A stretch of 64,000 nucleotides of DNA from Lysobacter_K koreensis (GCF_042677045.1 NZ_JBHTIH010000003.1:372001-436000), one strand, 5' to 3'. Shown: positions 44,562 through 57,441, numbered from the stretch's first letter. Translations and numbers: made by a program. Notes: generated by a model from the sequence alone, not told the origin.

Positions 44562-45662
44562 ATGAAACCTTTCCCCAAGATCCACGACCTCTACGTCGGC
44601 AAGGTGGTGCTCGGCACCGTGCTGCTGACCTGGACGGTGCTGCTCGGACTGGACGTAATGCTGGCGGTGGTCGGCGAGTTCGGCGACGTCGGCAAGGGCG
44701 ACTACGGCTTCGCCCAGGCGCTGATGTACATCGCCTACCAGGTGCCGCGCCGCGCCTACCAGCTGTTCCCGACCGCGGCGGTGATCGGCACCTTGATGGC
44801 GCTGGGCCAGCTGGCAGCGACCTCGGAACTGACCGCGCTGCGCGCGGTCGGGCTGTCGCGGCGGCGGCTGAGCATCGCCGTGGCCGGCGCGCTGGCGGTG
44901 CTAACCCTGGTGATGGTGATCAGCGGCGAGACCGTCGGGCCGATGGGCGAGCGCCGTGCCAACGCGCTCAAGGCCTCGGCCAAGTCGCAGAACATGATCG
45001 TCGCCCAGTACTCGGGCCTGTGGGCGCGCGAGGGCGACGTGATCCTCAACGCGCAGGGTGGGCAGGAACGCGACAACGGCAGTGACCGCTGGCTCGAGCT
45101 GCGCGACGTGCGCATGTACGAGTTCGCCGACGATGGCCGGCTGCAGTCGCTGGCGCTGGCCAAGGTCGCCGAGCACCGCCCCGGCGGCTGGTTGCTGCGC
45201 GACGTCACCCGCACCACGTTCGGGCCCAAGTCGGCCACCCAGGTGCACGTCGCGCAGGAGCGCTGGGCCTCGCAGCTGGATGCGGCCGCGCTGACCGCCG
45301 GCAGCGACCGACCGCGCTACTTGGCTTCGCGCGAGCTGCACAGCGCGATCACCTACCGCAAGCGCAACGGCCTGGAGTCCAGCGAGTTCGAGGAGCACTA
45401 CTGGGAGCGCTGGTTCTACCCGCTCAACGTGCTGGCGCTGTGCCTGGCGGCGATCCCGTTCGCGTTCGGCACCCTGCGCAGCGGCGGGCTGGGCAAGCGC
45501 TTGTTCATCGGCATTGTCTTTGCGCTCGGCTTCTGGCTGCTGCAGACCCAGTTCGTGAAGCTGGCCGGGGTGTTCAAGTTCGACTACCGCGTCGCCTACC
45601 TGCTGCCGACGCTGATCATGCTGGGCGTGTCGATGTTCCTCTTCAAGCGGCGCTCGGGGTGA
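44562..45662 (+). CDS. lptG: LPS export permease LptG
   Basis: The 366-residue protein starts MKPFPKIHDLYVGKVVLGTV and has YQLFPTAAVIGTLMALGQLA, SELTALRAVGLSRRRLSIAV, the periplasmic jellyroll and HYWERWFYPLNVLALCLAAI, matching LptG. It pairs with LptF as the transmembrane part of the LptB2FG extractor. Six hydrophobic segments are visible. Confidence 0.95.
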   Translation: MKPFPKIHDLYVGKVVLGTVLLTWTVLLGLDVMLAVVGEFGDVGKGDYGFAQALMYIAYQVPRRAYQLFPTAAVIGTLMALGQLAATSELTALRAVGLSRRRLSIAVAGALAVLTLVMVISGETVGPMGERRANALKASAKSQNMIVAQYSGLWAREGDVILNAQGGQERDNGSDRWLELRDVRMYEFADDGRLQSLALAKVAEHRPGGWLLRDVTRTTFGPKSATQVHVAQERWASQLDAAALTAGSDRPRYLASRELHSAITYRKRNGLESSEFEEHYWERWFYPLNVLALCLAAIPFAFGTLRSGGLGKRLFIGIVFALGFWLLQTQFVKLAGVFKFDYRVAYLLPTLIMLGVSMFLFKRRSG

Positions 45663-46167
45663 GCTGAGGCCGCTTGCACGGCATTGCCGTGCGGCCTGAA
45701 GCGAACGCCCGGCGCGCTGCGCCGGGCCGGGGTTCGTAGGATGGGTTGAGCGCAGCGATCCCAATCGCGCGGGTTGATTGGGTTCGACAGGCGAGCAGGA
45801 TCAAGAGCTTTCGCACGCTGCGCGCGCGAGTCACTTTTGTCTCGGCAAAAGTAACCAAAACCGCTGGCCCCGGACGCTCGCCGCGAGCGATAAAGCTGCT
45901 CCCGGTTCCCTGCGCTCCTCGAACAAAGGGTACGGCGCCCAAACTCGCTGCGCTCAAACAAGGGCGCCTTTTCCCCCTTTGCCCTCCGGTGCGGACTTCG
46001 GCACATCCATGTGCCTCACCCGCTTCGCGGGCGCCTGCGGCGGTCCAAATCTTTCCAGACGATTTGTCTGGCGAGCTCTACGGCGCGGGCAGAGCAAAGG
46101 CTTCAGGCAACGGCAAATCTGGCGGTCATTCCGAAAGCAGTGAGGAACCTGCTGTTCGCGAGGTGAT
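45663..46167. other. Gene-free intergenic stretch with dispersed-repeat features
   Basis: About 500 bases without a convincing gene. The central part reads CACTTTTGTCTCGGCAAAAGTAACCAAAA, with a 7-bp stem ACTTTTG/CAAAAGT (45833-45839, 45846-45852) and A-rich tail, and further right CCAGAC-GATTT-GTCTGG (46055-46071). Codon use in all frames is unlike the neighbours. This looks like the long intergenic repeats common in Lysobacter and Xanthomonas genomes. Whether it is transcribed is unknown. Confidence 0.5.
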
Positions 46168-46629
46168 TCAGCCTTGCTTCGGCTCCCGCCTCATCCGCGT
46201 ACCACTAACGCGGTCGTGCCAAGTCAGCCGTTCGCGGTCCAGCCACGCCCACCAGAAACCCAAGCCACCCAGCAGCAGCGATGCGCTGCCGAACACGTAG
46301 CGCAGCCCCAGCGCGCGCCACGTCGGCGCCGCGCCATCGATTCCGACTACGCGCAGGCGCCACGGCCGCATCCCCAGGGTCTGCCCACCGCGGCGCCAGC
46401 TCAGCGTGGCGTAGGCGCCGGTCAGCGCCCAGCACAGCGCCCACAGCAGCCATTGCAGCGCACTGAACGGCGCCAGAGGCTGGTTGTGGTGCGCGACCAG
46501 GAACGCCGCCGCCACCGCCATCCACAGCGCCGCCGCGGGCCACAGGTCGTAGAACAGCGCGAGCAGGCGCCAGCCGATCAGCGCGGCCGGCGGGTTCGAT
46601 GCGTCGATGTGGGTGTCGTTCGATGCCAT
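46168..46629 (-). CDS. RDD family membrane protein
   Basis: The 153-residue protein has the RDD domain: LIGWRLLALFYDLWPAAALW (the R and D of the name), SWRRGGQTLGMRPWRLRVVG and LTWHDRVSGTRMRRE (final D). Three hydrophobic segments are evident. RDD proteins are small membrane proteins of mostly unknown function, some linked to ion homeostasis. Divergent from xerD. Confidence 0.87.
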   Translation of the reverse strand: MASNDTHIDASNPPAALIGWRLLALFYDLWPAAALWMAVAAAFLVAHHNQPLAPFSALQWLLWALCWALTGAYATLSWRRGGQTLGMRPWRLRVVGIDGAAPTWRALGLRYVFGSASLLLGGLGFWWAWLDRERLTWHDRVSGTRMRREPKQG

Positions 46630-46646
46630 CGCAAAAGGATAGTCGC

Positions 46647-46652
46647 TAAGCT
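46647..46652 (+). promoter_or_regulatory. Candidate -10 box of xerD (TAAGCT)
   Basis: TAAGCT lies six bases before GTG 46659, an in-frame alternative xerD start that would then be leaderless, and 78 bases before the preferred ATG 46731. No -35 box is evident. Confidence 0.25.
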
Positions 46653-46730
46653 GCGGCGGTGACTTCGAACGCGTCCTCCCGCGCCAGTGCCAACCCGCGC
46701 CGCACGCCCGCCGAACGCCGCACGCAGGCG

Positions 46731-47645
46731 ATGGCGATGCCGCCGACGCCGGACGCCGATGCGCTCGCGATCGAGCGCTTCCTCGACGCGCTGTGGGCCG
46801 AACACGGTCTGGCCCGGCCCACGCTGGACAGCTACCGACGCGACCTGCAGGGCTTCGCCCGCTGGCGCGCCGGCCGGCACGGCGGCTTGCCGGCCGCCGA
46901 TCGCGCGGCGCTGTTCGACTACCTCGCCTGGCGCACCCACGAAGGCTATTCGCCGCGCAGCAACGCGCGCCTGCTGTCGGCGCTGCGCGCGTTCTTCGCC
47001 CAGGCGGTGCGCCGTGGCGAGCGCGGCGACGATCCCACCGCCTTGCTCGATCCGCCGAAGCTGCCGCGTTCGCTGCCCAAGGCGCTGACCGAAACCCAGA
47101 TCGAGGCGCTACTGGCCGCCCCGCAGGTCGACACGCCGGAAGGCCTGCGTGATCGCGCGATGCTGGAGCTGATGTACGCCGCCGGCCTGCGCGTAAGCGA
47201 ACTGGTCAACCTGCCCGCGACCGCGCTCAACCTGCGCCAGGGCGTGCTGCGGGTGACGGGCAAGGGCGGCAAGGAGCGGCTGGTGCCGCTGGGCGAGGAA
47301 GCCCAGCACTGGCTGGAGCGCTACCTCGCGCAGGCGCGGCCGCAGCTAGCGGCCGGGCGCGCGCGGGCACCGTTGTTCCTCGTCGCCAGCGCCACCGCGC
47401 CGAGCCGGCAGCAGTTCTGGGTGCTGGTGAAGCGCTACGGCGCGATGGCCGGGATCGAGCCGGGCAAGATCAGCCCGCACGGCCTGCGCCACAGCTTCGC
47501 CACCCACCTGCTCAACCACGGCGCCGACCTGCGCGCGCTGCAGATGCTGCTCGGCCACAGCTCGCTGTCGACCACCCAGATCTACACCCTGGTGGCGCGC
47601 GAACAGCTCAAGCAGCTGCACGCCAGACATCATCCGAGGGGGTGA
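46731..47645 (+). CDS. xerD: Tyrosine recombinase XerD
   Basis: The 304-residue protein from ATG 46731 begins MAMPPTPDADALAIERFLDA, matching the start of E. coli XerD (IEQFLDALWLE). A GTG at 46659 would add 24 residues. The catalytic residues are Arg154 in AGLRVSELVNL, Lys in TGKGGKERLVPL, His-x2-Arg in HGLRHSFATHLL, His in LGHSSLS and Tyr285 in TQIYTLVAR. With XerC it resolves chromosome dimers at dif under FtsK. The 119-bp repeat array begins right after its stop. Confidence 0.94.
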   Translation: MAMPPTPDADALAIERFLDALWAEHGLARPTLDSYRRDLQGFARWRAGRHGGLPAADRAALFDYLAWRTHEGYSPRSNARLLSALRAFFAQAVRRGERGDDPTALLDPPKLPRSLPKALTETQIEALLAAPQVDTPEGLRDRAMLELMYAAGLRVSELVNLPATALNLRQGVLRVTGKGGKERLVPLGEEAQHWLERYLAQARPQLAAGRARAPLFLVASATAPSRQQFWVLVKRYGAMAGIEPGKISPHGLRHSFATHLLNHGADLRALQMLLGHSSLSTTQIYTLVAREQLKQLHARHHPRG

Positions 47646-47650
47646 GCGGA

Positions 47651-48230
47651 CGCGTTTGCGAGCCGCAGGCTCGCGCGGCCGCGAACGCCCGGCCATGGAT
47701 GGCCGGGCCGGGCGATCCGAAGCTAGTAAAGTTGCGCCATGGATGGCAGCGAGAAGCCCAAAAATGCGTCGCGTTTGCGAGCCGCAGGCTCGCGCGGCCG
47801 CGAACGCCCGGCCATGGATGGCCGGGCCGGGCGATCCGAGCTAGTGAGGTTCCGCCATGGATGGCGACGAGCCCCTCAAAGAAGCGTCGCGCTTGCGAGC
47901 CGCAGGCTCGCGCGTCCGCGAACGCCCGGCCATGGATGGCCGGCCCGGGCGATCCGAAGCTAGTGAAGTCGCGCCATGGATGGCAGAGAGAAGCCCCAAA
48001 AATGCGTCGCGCTTGCGCGGCACTGCGGCGCGGTCTGCCGAACGCCCGGCCATGGGTGAGCCCAAGGTGTTTGCGAGGCATCGCCTCGCGCCTTGGGTGA
48101 ACGCCCTGCGCGCTGCGCAGGGCCGGAAAGCCGGGCCGGGCGATCCGAGCCAGTGGGACTGCGCCATGGATGGCAGTGAGGCCCCAAAGAAACGTCGCTG
48201 GCTCGCTCATCCGGGGAACACCGCAGCACC
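47651..48230. repeat. Tandem array of about 119-bp units between xerD and dsbC
   Basis: Similar units start near 47651, 47770, 47888 and 48008 (steps 119, 118 and 120 bp). Each of the first three begins CGCGTTTGCGAGCCGCAGGC or a close variant, holding the hairpin GCGAGCC-GCA-GGCTCGC, then CCCGGCCAT-GG-ATGGCCGGG, then GGGCGATCC and GCGCCATGGATGGCA. The fourth is expanded with new sequence (48050-48130). Because the steps are not multiples of three, no repeat protein frame is kept, so the array is probably non-coding and structured. Confidence 0.88.
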
Positions 48231-48262
48231 CTGCGCTCAGGCCCCGGCAAGGCGGCCCATGC

Positions 48263-48268
48263 CACAAT
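48263..48268 (+). promoter_or_regulatory. Weak candidate -10 box of the DsbC-like gene
   Basis: CACAAT at 48263-48268, 60 bases before the chosen ATG and just past the repeat array. No -35 box is visible; support is weak. Confidence 0.2.
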
Positions 48269-48327
48269 CGCCAGAACCACTGCCCCAGCCGGCAGTCCAA
48301 GCAGTCGTCTCCCGCATGGATCTCTTG

Positions 48328-49170
48328 ATGAAGCGCATCCTTTTCGCCGCGCTCGGCGCGATCAGCCTGTCTGCCTGCGCCCAGGCCCCGTCGTCGGGGA
48401 GCCTCGCCAAGCCCGGTGCCGCCGCGGCGACCGCCAGCACGACGGCCGCCGCGCCGGCGCCCCAGGCCGGCACCCCCGACGCCCGCGCGCTCGCGGCGAT
48501 CCGCGTGCTCAACCCGCAGGTCAAGGTCGATCGCGTCGGCGCGGCGCCGCTGCCGGGCTTCCGCGAGGCCCTGGTCGGTGGCCAGGTGGTGTACGTCAGC
48601 GACGATGGCAAGTACCTGTTCCTGCCCGGCGCCGGCGGCGCGTTGTTCGATGTCGGCGCGAAGAAGAACCTCAGCGAGGGCGCGCTGGCGACGATGCGCC
48701 AGCAGCTGCTGAAGACGATCCCGGCCAGCGAGCGCATCGTGTTCGCGCCGCCGAACCCGAAGCACACCGTCACCATCTTCACCGACGTGGAGTGCGGCTA
48801 CTGCCGCAAGCTGCACAGCGAGATCGGCGAGTACAACCGGCAGGGCATCGCGGTCGAGTACCTCGCGTTCCCGCGCATGGGCATCGGCAGCGAGGATCAC
48901 AGGAAGATGGTCTCGATCTGGTGCGCCAGCGACCGCAAGAAGGCGCTGACCGACGCCAAGGCCGAGCGCACGATCGCCAGCCGCGACTGCAAGAACACCG
49001 TCAACATGCAGTACGACGTCGGTCAACGCGCCGGCCTGACCGGCACCCCGATGATTCTGGCCGCCGACGGCACCCAGCTCGGCGGCTACGTGCCGCCGGC
49101 CGCGCTGCGCGCGCGCCTGGACGAGATGGCCGCGCCCACGCCGGTCGCACCGGTTGCCGCCGGGGGCTGA
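48328..49170 (+). CDS. dsbC: DsbC-like thiol:disulfide interchange lipoprotein
   Basis: The 280-residue protein from ATG 48328 begins MKRILFAALGAISLSACAQ with lipobox LSAC; an ATG at 48316 would add four residues. After an Ala/Thr-rich linker comes the DsbC/G dimerisation domain (LPGFREALVGGQVVYVSDDG) and a thioredoxin domain with TDVECGYCRKLH (Cys156 and Cys159) and the cis-proline in GLTGTPMILAADG. The CGYC active site is that of DsbC isomerases. The lipoprotein signal would anchor it to a membrane, unlike E. coli DsbC. Confidence 0.9.
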   Translation: MKRILFAALGAISLSACAQAPSSGSLAKPGAAAATASTTAAAPAPQAGTPDARALAAIRVLNPQVKVDRVGAAPLPGFREALVGGQVVYVSDDGKYLFLPGAGGALFDVGAKKNLSEGALATMRQQLLKTIPASERIVFAPPNPKHTVTIFTDVECGYCRKLHSEIGEYNRQGIAVEYLAFPRMGIGSEDHRKMVSIWCASDRKKALTDAKAERTIASRDCKNTVNMQYDVGQRAGLTGTPMILAADGTQLGGYVPPAALRARLDEMAAPTPVAPVAAGG

Positions 49171-49318
49171 GCGTCGAAGCACGTGGGGCCGGGCTTGCCC
49201 GGCGCCACGGCAACAAGCCGGACGTGGGCGTTGCGTGGACCTGAGCCGGGCAAGCCTGGCTCTACAAAGTCCGAAGGTCTCGCCGTAGCCTGCAAGGCAC
49301 CGCGGAACGGCCGGTTGC

Positions 49319-49324
49319 TACAAT
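49319..49324 (+). promoter_or_regulatory. Candidate extended -10 box of purL (TGCTACAAT)
   Basis: TACAAT preceded by TGC (extended -10 pattern TGnTACAAT), 31 bases before the preferred purL ATG at 49356. A PurR-like operator is not evident. Confidence 0.4.
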
Positions 49325-49355
49325 CTGCGGCCCGATGCCGCACGGTCCACCGGAC

Positions 49356-53330
<3,975 letters not shown>

Positions 53331-53434
53331 GCTGCGCATGCAGTCCCGGTGCAGACGGACCTGCGCCGGCCGGCGAATCCGTCGCTGACTGAACCCCGCG
53401 TCCGCGCCGGCGGCGAAGCGCCGTTTCAAACTGC

Positions 53435-53440
53435 TAAAGT
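53435..53440 (+). promoter_or_regulatory. Candidate extended -10 box of the type II secretion operon
   Basis: TAAAGT preceded by TGC (TGCTAAAGT), 27 bases before the GTG of gspE. This is the only plausible promoter in the gap after purL. Confidence 0.35.
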
Positions 53441-53467
53441 CGGAAGATCACGGCTTTGGAGCGCGGT

Positions 53468-55213
53468 GTGAACGCAGTGGCAGACCCCATCGGCGGCAAC
53501 GCCGACCGCGGTACCGACGACGGCCTCGACGATCGCCTCGATAACCAGATCGTCGACGCGCTGCTCGCCAAGGGCCGGCTCAAGGAGCCCGACCTGGTGC
53601 GCGCGCGTCGCCTCCAGGACGATGCCGGCGGCAGCCTGCTGTCGCTGCTCGCCCGGCTCGGGCTGGTGTCCGAGCGCGACCACGCCGAGACCGTCGCCGA
53701 GGTGCTGTCGCTGCCGCTGGTCAGCGCCAAGGATGCCCCCGAGCTGCCGCCCGAAGGCGTCGCGCTGACGCCGAAGTTCATGAAGCAGTTCCACGTCTGC
53801 CCGCTGGCTGAAACCGACGCCGCGGTCGACGTGCTGGTCGCCGACCCGCAGGACAGCTACACGCTCGACGCGGTGCGCCTGGCCACCGGCCGCGAGGTGC
53901 GCGCGCACGTCGCCCTGCGTTCGGAGATCGACGACCTGGTCGAGCGCTGGTACGGCCAGGGCCGCAGCGCGATGGGCGCGATCGTCGAGACCGCCGAAGG
54001 CGAGGGCAGCGACCTGGAGGACGTCGAGCACCTGCGCGACCTCGCCTCCGAGGCGCCGGTGATCCGCCTGGTGAACCTGGTGATCCAGCGCGCGGTCGAG
54101 CTGCGCGCGTCCGACATCCATATCGAGCCGTTCGAGAACCGGCTAAAGGTGCGCTACCGCGTCGATGGCGTGCTGATCGAGGGCGAAAGCCCGCCGGCCA
54201 ACCTCACCGCCGCCGTGATCAGCCGCATCAAGATCATGGCCAAGCTCAACATCGCCGAGCGCCGCCTGCCGCAGGACGGCCGCATCATGCTGCGCGTGCA
54301 GGGCAAAGAACTCGACCTGCGCGTGAGCACCATGCCGACCGCGCACGGCGAGTCGGTGGTGATGCGCCTGCTCGACCGCGAGACGGTGGTGTTCGATTTC
54401 GAGCGGCTGGGCTTCACCGACGCGTTCCTGCCGCAGTTCCAGAAGGTGCTCGACCAGCCGCACGGCATCCTGCTGGTGACCGGCCCGACCGGCTCGGGCA
54501 AGACCACCACGCTGTACACCGCGCTGAGCAAGCTCAACACCAGCGACGTCAAGATCATCACGGTCGAGGACCCGGTCGAGTACCAGATCGAGGGCATCAA
54601 CCAGATCCAGGCCAAGCCGCAGATCGGCCTCGACTTCGCCCACGCGCTGCGTTCGATCGTGCGCCAGGACCCGGACATCATCATGATCGGCGAGATGCGC
54701 GACCTGGAGACGGCGCGCATCGCGATCCAGTCGGCGCTGACCGGCCACCTGGTGCTGAGCACGCTGCACACCAACAACGCCGCTGGCGGCATCACCCGCC
54801 TGCTCGACATGGGCGTCGAAGATTACCTGCTCACGTCGACCGTCAACGGCATCCTCGCCCAGCGCCTGGTGCGCCGACTGGAGCCCACGCACGCGGTGCG
54901 CCTGCCGGCCACGCCGGAAGAGATCGACCGCTTCGGCCTGCGCAAGTACCAGCCCGACGGCGAGATCTTCCTCTACCACCCGCGCGCGTCCGCGATTGCG
55001 CCGACCGGGTATTTGGGCCGCACCACGATCATGGAGTTCATGGTCATGACCGACGCCCTGCGCCGCGGCGTCATGCGCCACGCCGGCATGGGCGAGCTGG
55101 AGCAGCTCGCGCGCGAGGCCGGCATGGTCACGATGTACGAGGACGGCATCGCCAAGGCGCTGGCCGGCCTGACCACGATCGAGGAAGTGCTGCGCGTGAC
55201 CGAGGACGCCTGA
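53468..55213 (+). CDS. gspE: Type II secretion ATPase GspE (XpsE)
   Basis: The 581-residue protein starts at GTG 53468, with GGAG six bases upstream (a TTG at 53456 is the alternative). It has an N-terminal GspE/PilB domain (LLSLLARLGLVSERDHAETV), then Walker A GPTGSGKTTTL (Lys345), Asp box IKIITVEDPVEY, Walker B PDIIMIGEMRD and His box STLHTNNAAGG. The region that in most GspE holds a CxxC-x29-CxxC zinc knuckle (after VRRLEPTHAVRLPATPEEI and before PTGYLGRTTIMEF) has no cysteines here. It powers pseudopilus assembly at the inner membrane. Confidence 0.95.
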   Translation: MNAVADPIGGNADRGTDDGLDDRLDNQIVDALLAKGRLKEPDLVRARRLQDDAGGSLLSLLARLGLVSERDHAETVAEVLSLPLVSAKDAPELPPEGVALTPKFMKQFHVCPLAETDAAVDVLVADPQDSYTLDAVRLATGREVRAHVALRSEIDDLVERWYGQGRSAMGAIVETAEGEGSDLEDVEHLRDLASEAPVIRLVNLVIQRAVELRASDIHIEPFENRLKVRYRVDGVLIEGESPPANLTAAVISRIKIMAKLNIAERRLPQDGRIMLRVQGKELDLRVSTMPTAHGESVVMRLLDRETVVFDFERLGFTDAFLPQFQKVLDQPHGILLVTGPTGSGKTTTLYTALSKLNTSDVKIITVEDPVEYQIEGINQIQAKPQIGLDFAHALRSIVRQDPDIIMIGEMRDLETARIAIQSALTGHLVLSTLHTNNAAGGITRLLDMGVEDYLLTSTVNGILAQRLVRRLEPTHAVRLPATPEEIDRFGLRKYQPDGEIFLYHPRASAIAPTGYLGRTTIMEFMVMTDALRRGVMRHAGMGELEQLAREAGMVTMYEDGIAKALAGLTTIEEVLRVTEDA

Positions 55214-55217
55214 GCCG

Positions 55218-56435
55218 ATGCCGCTGTACCACTACAAAGCGCTCAACGCGCGCGGCGAAATGCTCGATGGCCAGATGGAGGCGGCGAGCAACGGCGAGGT
55301 GGTGCAACGCCTGCAGGAGCAGGGACACCTGCCCGTAGAAGCGGTGCTGGCCAGCGAGGCCGGCAGCGCGTCGATCTGGAAGGGCCTGTTCAAGCCGAAA
55401 CCTTTCGCCGGCGAGCGGCTGGTGCAATTCACCCAGCAATTGGCGACCCTGCTCGGCGCCGGCCAGCCGCTCGATCGCGCGCTGACGATCCTGCTCGAAC
55501 TGCCCGAGGACGAGGCCGCCAAGCGCACCGTCACCGACGTGCGCGACGCGGTGCGCGGCGGCGCGTCGTTGTCGACCGCGCTGGAGCGCCAGCACGGCAC
55601 GTTCTCGCGGCTGTACGTCAACATGGTGCGCGCCGGCGAGGCCGGCGGCAGCATGCACGAGACGCTCGCGCGGTTGGCCGACTACCTCGAGCGCGCGCGC
55701 GCGCTGCAGGGCCGCGTCATCAACGCGTTGATCTACCCGGCGATCCTGCTGGTGATGGTGGGCCTGAGCCTGTTGTTCCTGCTCGGCTACGTGGTGCCGC
55801 AGTTCGCGCAGATGTACGAGAGTCTGGACGCCGAGCTGCCGTTCTTCACCAGGATCGTGCTCGGCATCGGTCTGTTCGTGCGCGACTACTGGATCGTGCT
55901 GCTGGTGGTGCCGGCGCTGGCGTTGTGGTGGTTCGACCGCAAGCGCCGCGACCCGGTATTCCGCGAGGCGTTCGACGGCTGGCTGCTGCGCCGCAAGTTC
56001 GCCGGCGCGCTGGTGGCGAAGATCGAGACCGCGCGGCTGGCGCGCACGCTGGGCACGCTGGTCAAGAACGGCGTGCCGCTGCTGAGCGCGCTGGGCATTG
56101 GCCGCAACGTGCTCGGCAACCGCGTGCTGGCCGGCGACGTCGAGGCCGCGGCCAACGAGGTCAAGAACGGCGTCGCGCTGTCGACCGCGCTGGCGCGCGG
56201 CAAGCGCTTCCCGCGGCTGGCGCTGCAGATGATCCAGGTCGGCGAGGAGTCCGGCGCGCTCGACGCGATGCTGCTCAAGACCGCCGACACCTTCGAGGGC
56301 GAGACCTCGTTGGCGCTGGACCGCATGCTGGCGGCGCTGGTGCCGCTGGTGACGGTGGTGCTGGCGGTGGTGGTCGGCTTCGTGGTGATGGCGATCCTGA
56401 TGCCGATCTACGGACTGACCGAAGTGATCGGCTGA
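55218..56435 (+). CDS. gspF: Type II secretion inner-membrane platform GspF
   Basis: The 405-residue protein starts MPLYHYKALNARGEMLDGQM, with two copies of the T2SF domain: GERLVQFTQQLATLLGAGQP and ARLARTLGTLVKNGVPLLSAL, each followed by a hydrophobic segment. LALQMIQVGEESGALDAMLL and LVPLVTVVLAVVVGFVVMAI close it. It is the membrane platform that GspE works on. It starts four bases after the gspE stop. Confidence 0.95.
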   Translation: MPLYHYKALNARGEMLDGQMEAASNGEVVQRLQEQGHLPVEAVLASEAGSASIWKGLFKPKPFAGERLVQFTQQLATLLGAGQPLDRALTILLELPEDEAAKRTVTDVRDAVRGGASLSTALERQHGTFSRLYVNMVRAGEAGGSMHETLARLADYLERARALQGRVINALIYPAILLVMVGLSLLFLLGYVVPQFAQMYESLDAELPFFTRIVLGIGLFVRDYWIVLLVVPALALWWFDRKRRDPVFREAFDGWLLRRKFAGALVAKIETARLARTLGTLVKNGVPLLSALGIGRNVLGNRVLAGDVEAAANEVKNGVALSTALARGKRFPRLALQMIQVGEESGALDAMLLKTADTFEGETSLALDRMLAALVPLVTVVLAVVVGFVVMAILMPIYGLTEVIG

Positions 56436-56484
56436 GCCGCGTTTTTCCCCTGTTTCATCATTCCCCTTGCTACGGAAGAGTGCG

Positions 56485-56919
56485 ATGCGAAATATCCGTT
56501 CGATGACCCGTTCCCCGTCCCCCGCCCTGCAGCGCGGCATGAGCCTGATCGAGATCATCATCGTGATCGTGCTGATCGGCGCAGTGCTGACCTTCGTCGG
56601 CAGCCGCGTACTCGGCGGTGCCGACCGCGCCAAGGTCAACCTGGCCAAGTCGCAGGTGCAGACCCTGGCCGGCAAGGTCGAGTCGTTCCAGATGGACACC
56701 GGCCGCCTGCCCGCCGCGCTCGAAGAGCTGGTCACCGCGCCCGGCGATGCCGCCGGCTGGCTCGGCCCGTACGCGAAGGCCGCCGAACTCAACGACCCCT
56801 GGGGTCACGCGATCGAGTATCGCGCGCCCGGCGATGGCCGCGATTTCGACCTGGTGATCCTCGGCAAGGACGGCAAGGTCGGCGGCAGCAGCACCGACGC
56901 CGACATCGTCTACGAGTAA
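56485..56919 (+). CDS. gspG: Major pseudopilin GspG
   Basis: The 144-residue protein has an 18-residue leader, then the prepilin cleavage site RG|MSLIEIIIVIVLIGAV with the needed Glu at position +5 (residue 23). The periplasmic part has LNDPWGHAIEYRAPG, the conserved D-PWG-Y motif, and closes GKDGKVGGSSTDADIVYE with the calcium site. It forms the core of the pseudopilus. GGAAGAG precedes the ATG. Confidence 0.94.
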   Translation: MRNIRSMTRSPSPALQRGMSLIEIIIVIVLIGAVLTFVGSRVLGGADRAKVNLAKSQVQTLAGKVESFQMDTGRLPAALEELVTAPGDAAGWLGPYAKAAELNDPWGHAIEYRAPGDGRDFDLVILGKDGKVGGSSTDADIVYE

Positions 56920-56946
56920 GCACGCGAGTTCGCCGAGACATCCCGG

Positions 56947-57441
56947 ATGCACGCTTCGCCACGCCGGGGGAGGCCGCCACGCAACGCAAGACACGGCGTC
57001 GCCGGGGTTTCGTTGCTGGAGATGCTGCTGGTGATCGCCCTGATCGGTGCGACCAGCGTGCTCGCGGCGGCGGCGTTCGGTGGCGGCTTCGCGGGCATGC
57101 AGCTGCGCTCGAACGCGCGCGAGATCGCCGCGCAGCTGCGCTACACCCGCACCCGCGCGCTGGCGACCGGCCAGCCGCAGCGCTTCACCATCGATCCGGC
57201 CGCGCACACCTGGGCCGCGCCGAACGACCATGCCGGCGAGATCCCGGCCGCGCTGGGCGTCACCTTCACCGGCGCGCGCCAGGTGCAGCCCGCGCGCGGC
57301 GAGGGCGCGATCGTGTTCTTCGCCGACGGCGCGTCCACCGGGGGCCGCATCCAGCTCAGCGCCAAGCGCGCGGCGTGGAACGTCGACGTGGCCTGGCTGA
57401 CCGGGCAGGTGACGCTGCGCCGCGTCGAGGCCTCGCGATGA
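56947..57441 (+). CDS. gspH: Minor pseudopilin GspH
   Basis: The 164-residue protein has a basic 20-residue leader and cleavage site AG|VSLLEMLLVIALIGAT with Glu +5. The periplasmic part (ALATGQPQRFTIDPAAHTW, GRIQLSAKRAAWNVDVAWLT) matches GspH. Its stop overlaps the gspI ATG. Confidence 0.88.
   Translation: MHASPRRGRPPRNARHGVAGVSLLEMLLVIALIGATSVLAAAAFGGGFAGMQLRSNAREIAAQLRYTRTRALATGQPQRFTIDPAAHTWAAPNDHAGEIPAALGVTFTGARQVQPARGEGAIVFFADGASTGGRIQLSAKRAAWNVDVAWLTGQVTLRRVEASR

Noticed and set aside
47642..48100. Open frames through the 119-bp repeats encoding Arg/Ala/Pro-rich peptides
   Set aside because: Repeat steps of 119, 118 and 120 bp change the frame in each unit, so no protein repeat is kept.
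47651..48230. Repeat array read as CRISPR
   Set aside because: Units are contiguous and about 119 bp long, with no short repeats separated by unique spacers and no cas genes.
47608..49182. Minus-strand frame across the repeats and the dsbC gene
   Set aside because: Antisense to a clear DsbC-like gene with CGYC site; composition of a shadow frame.
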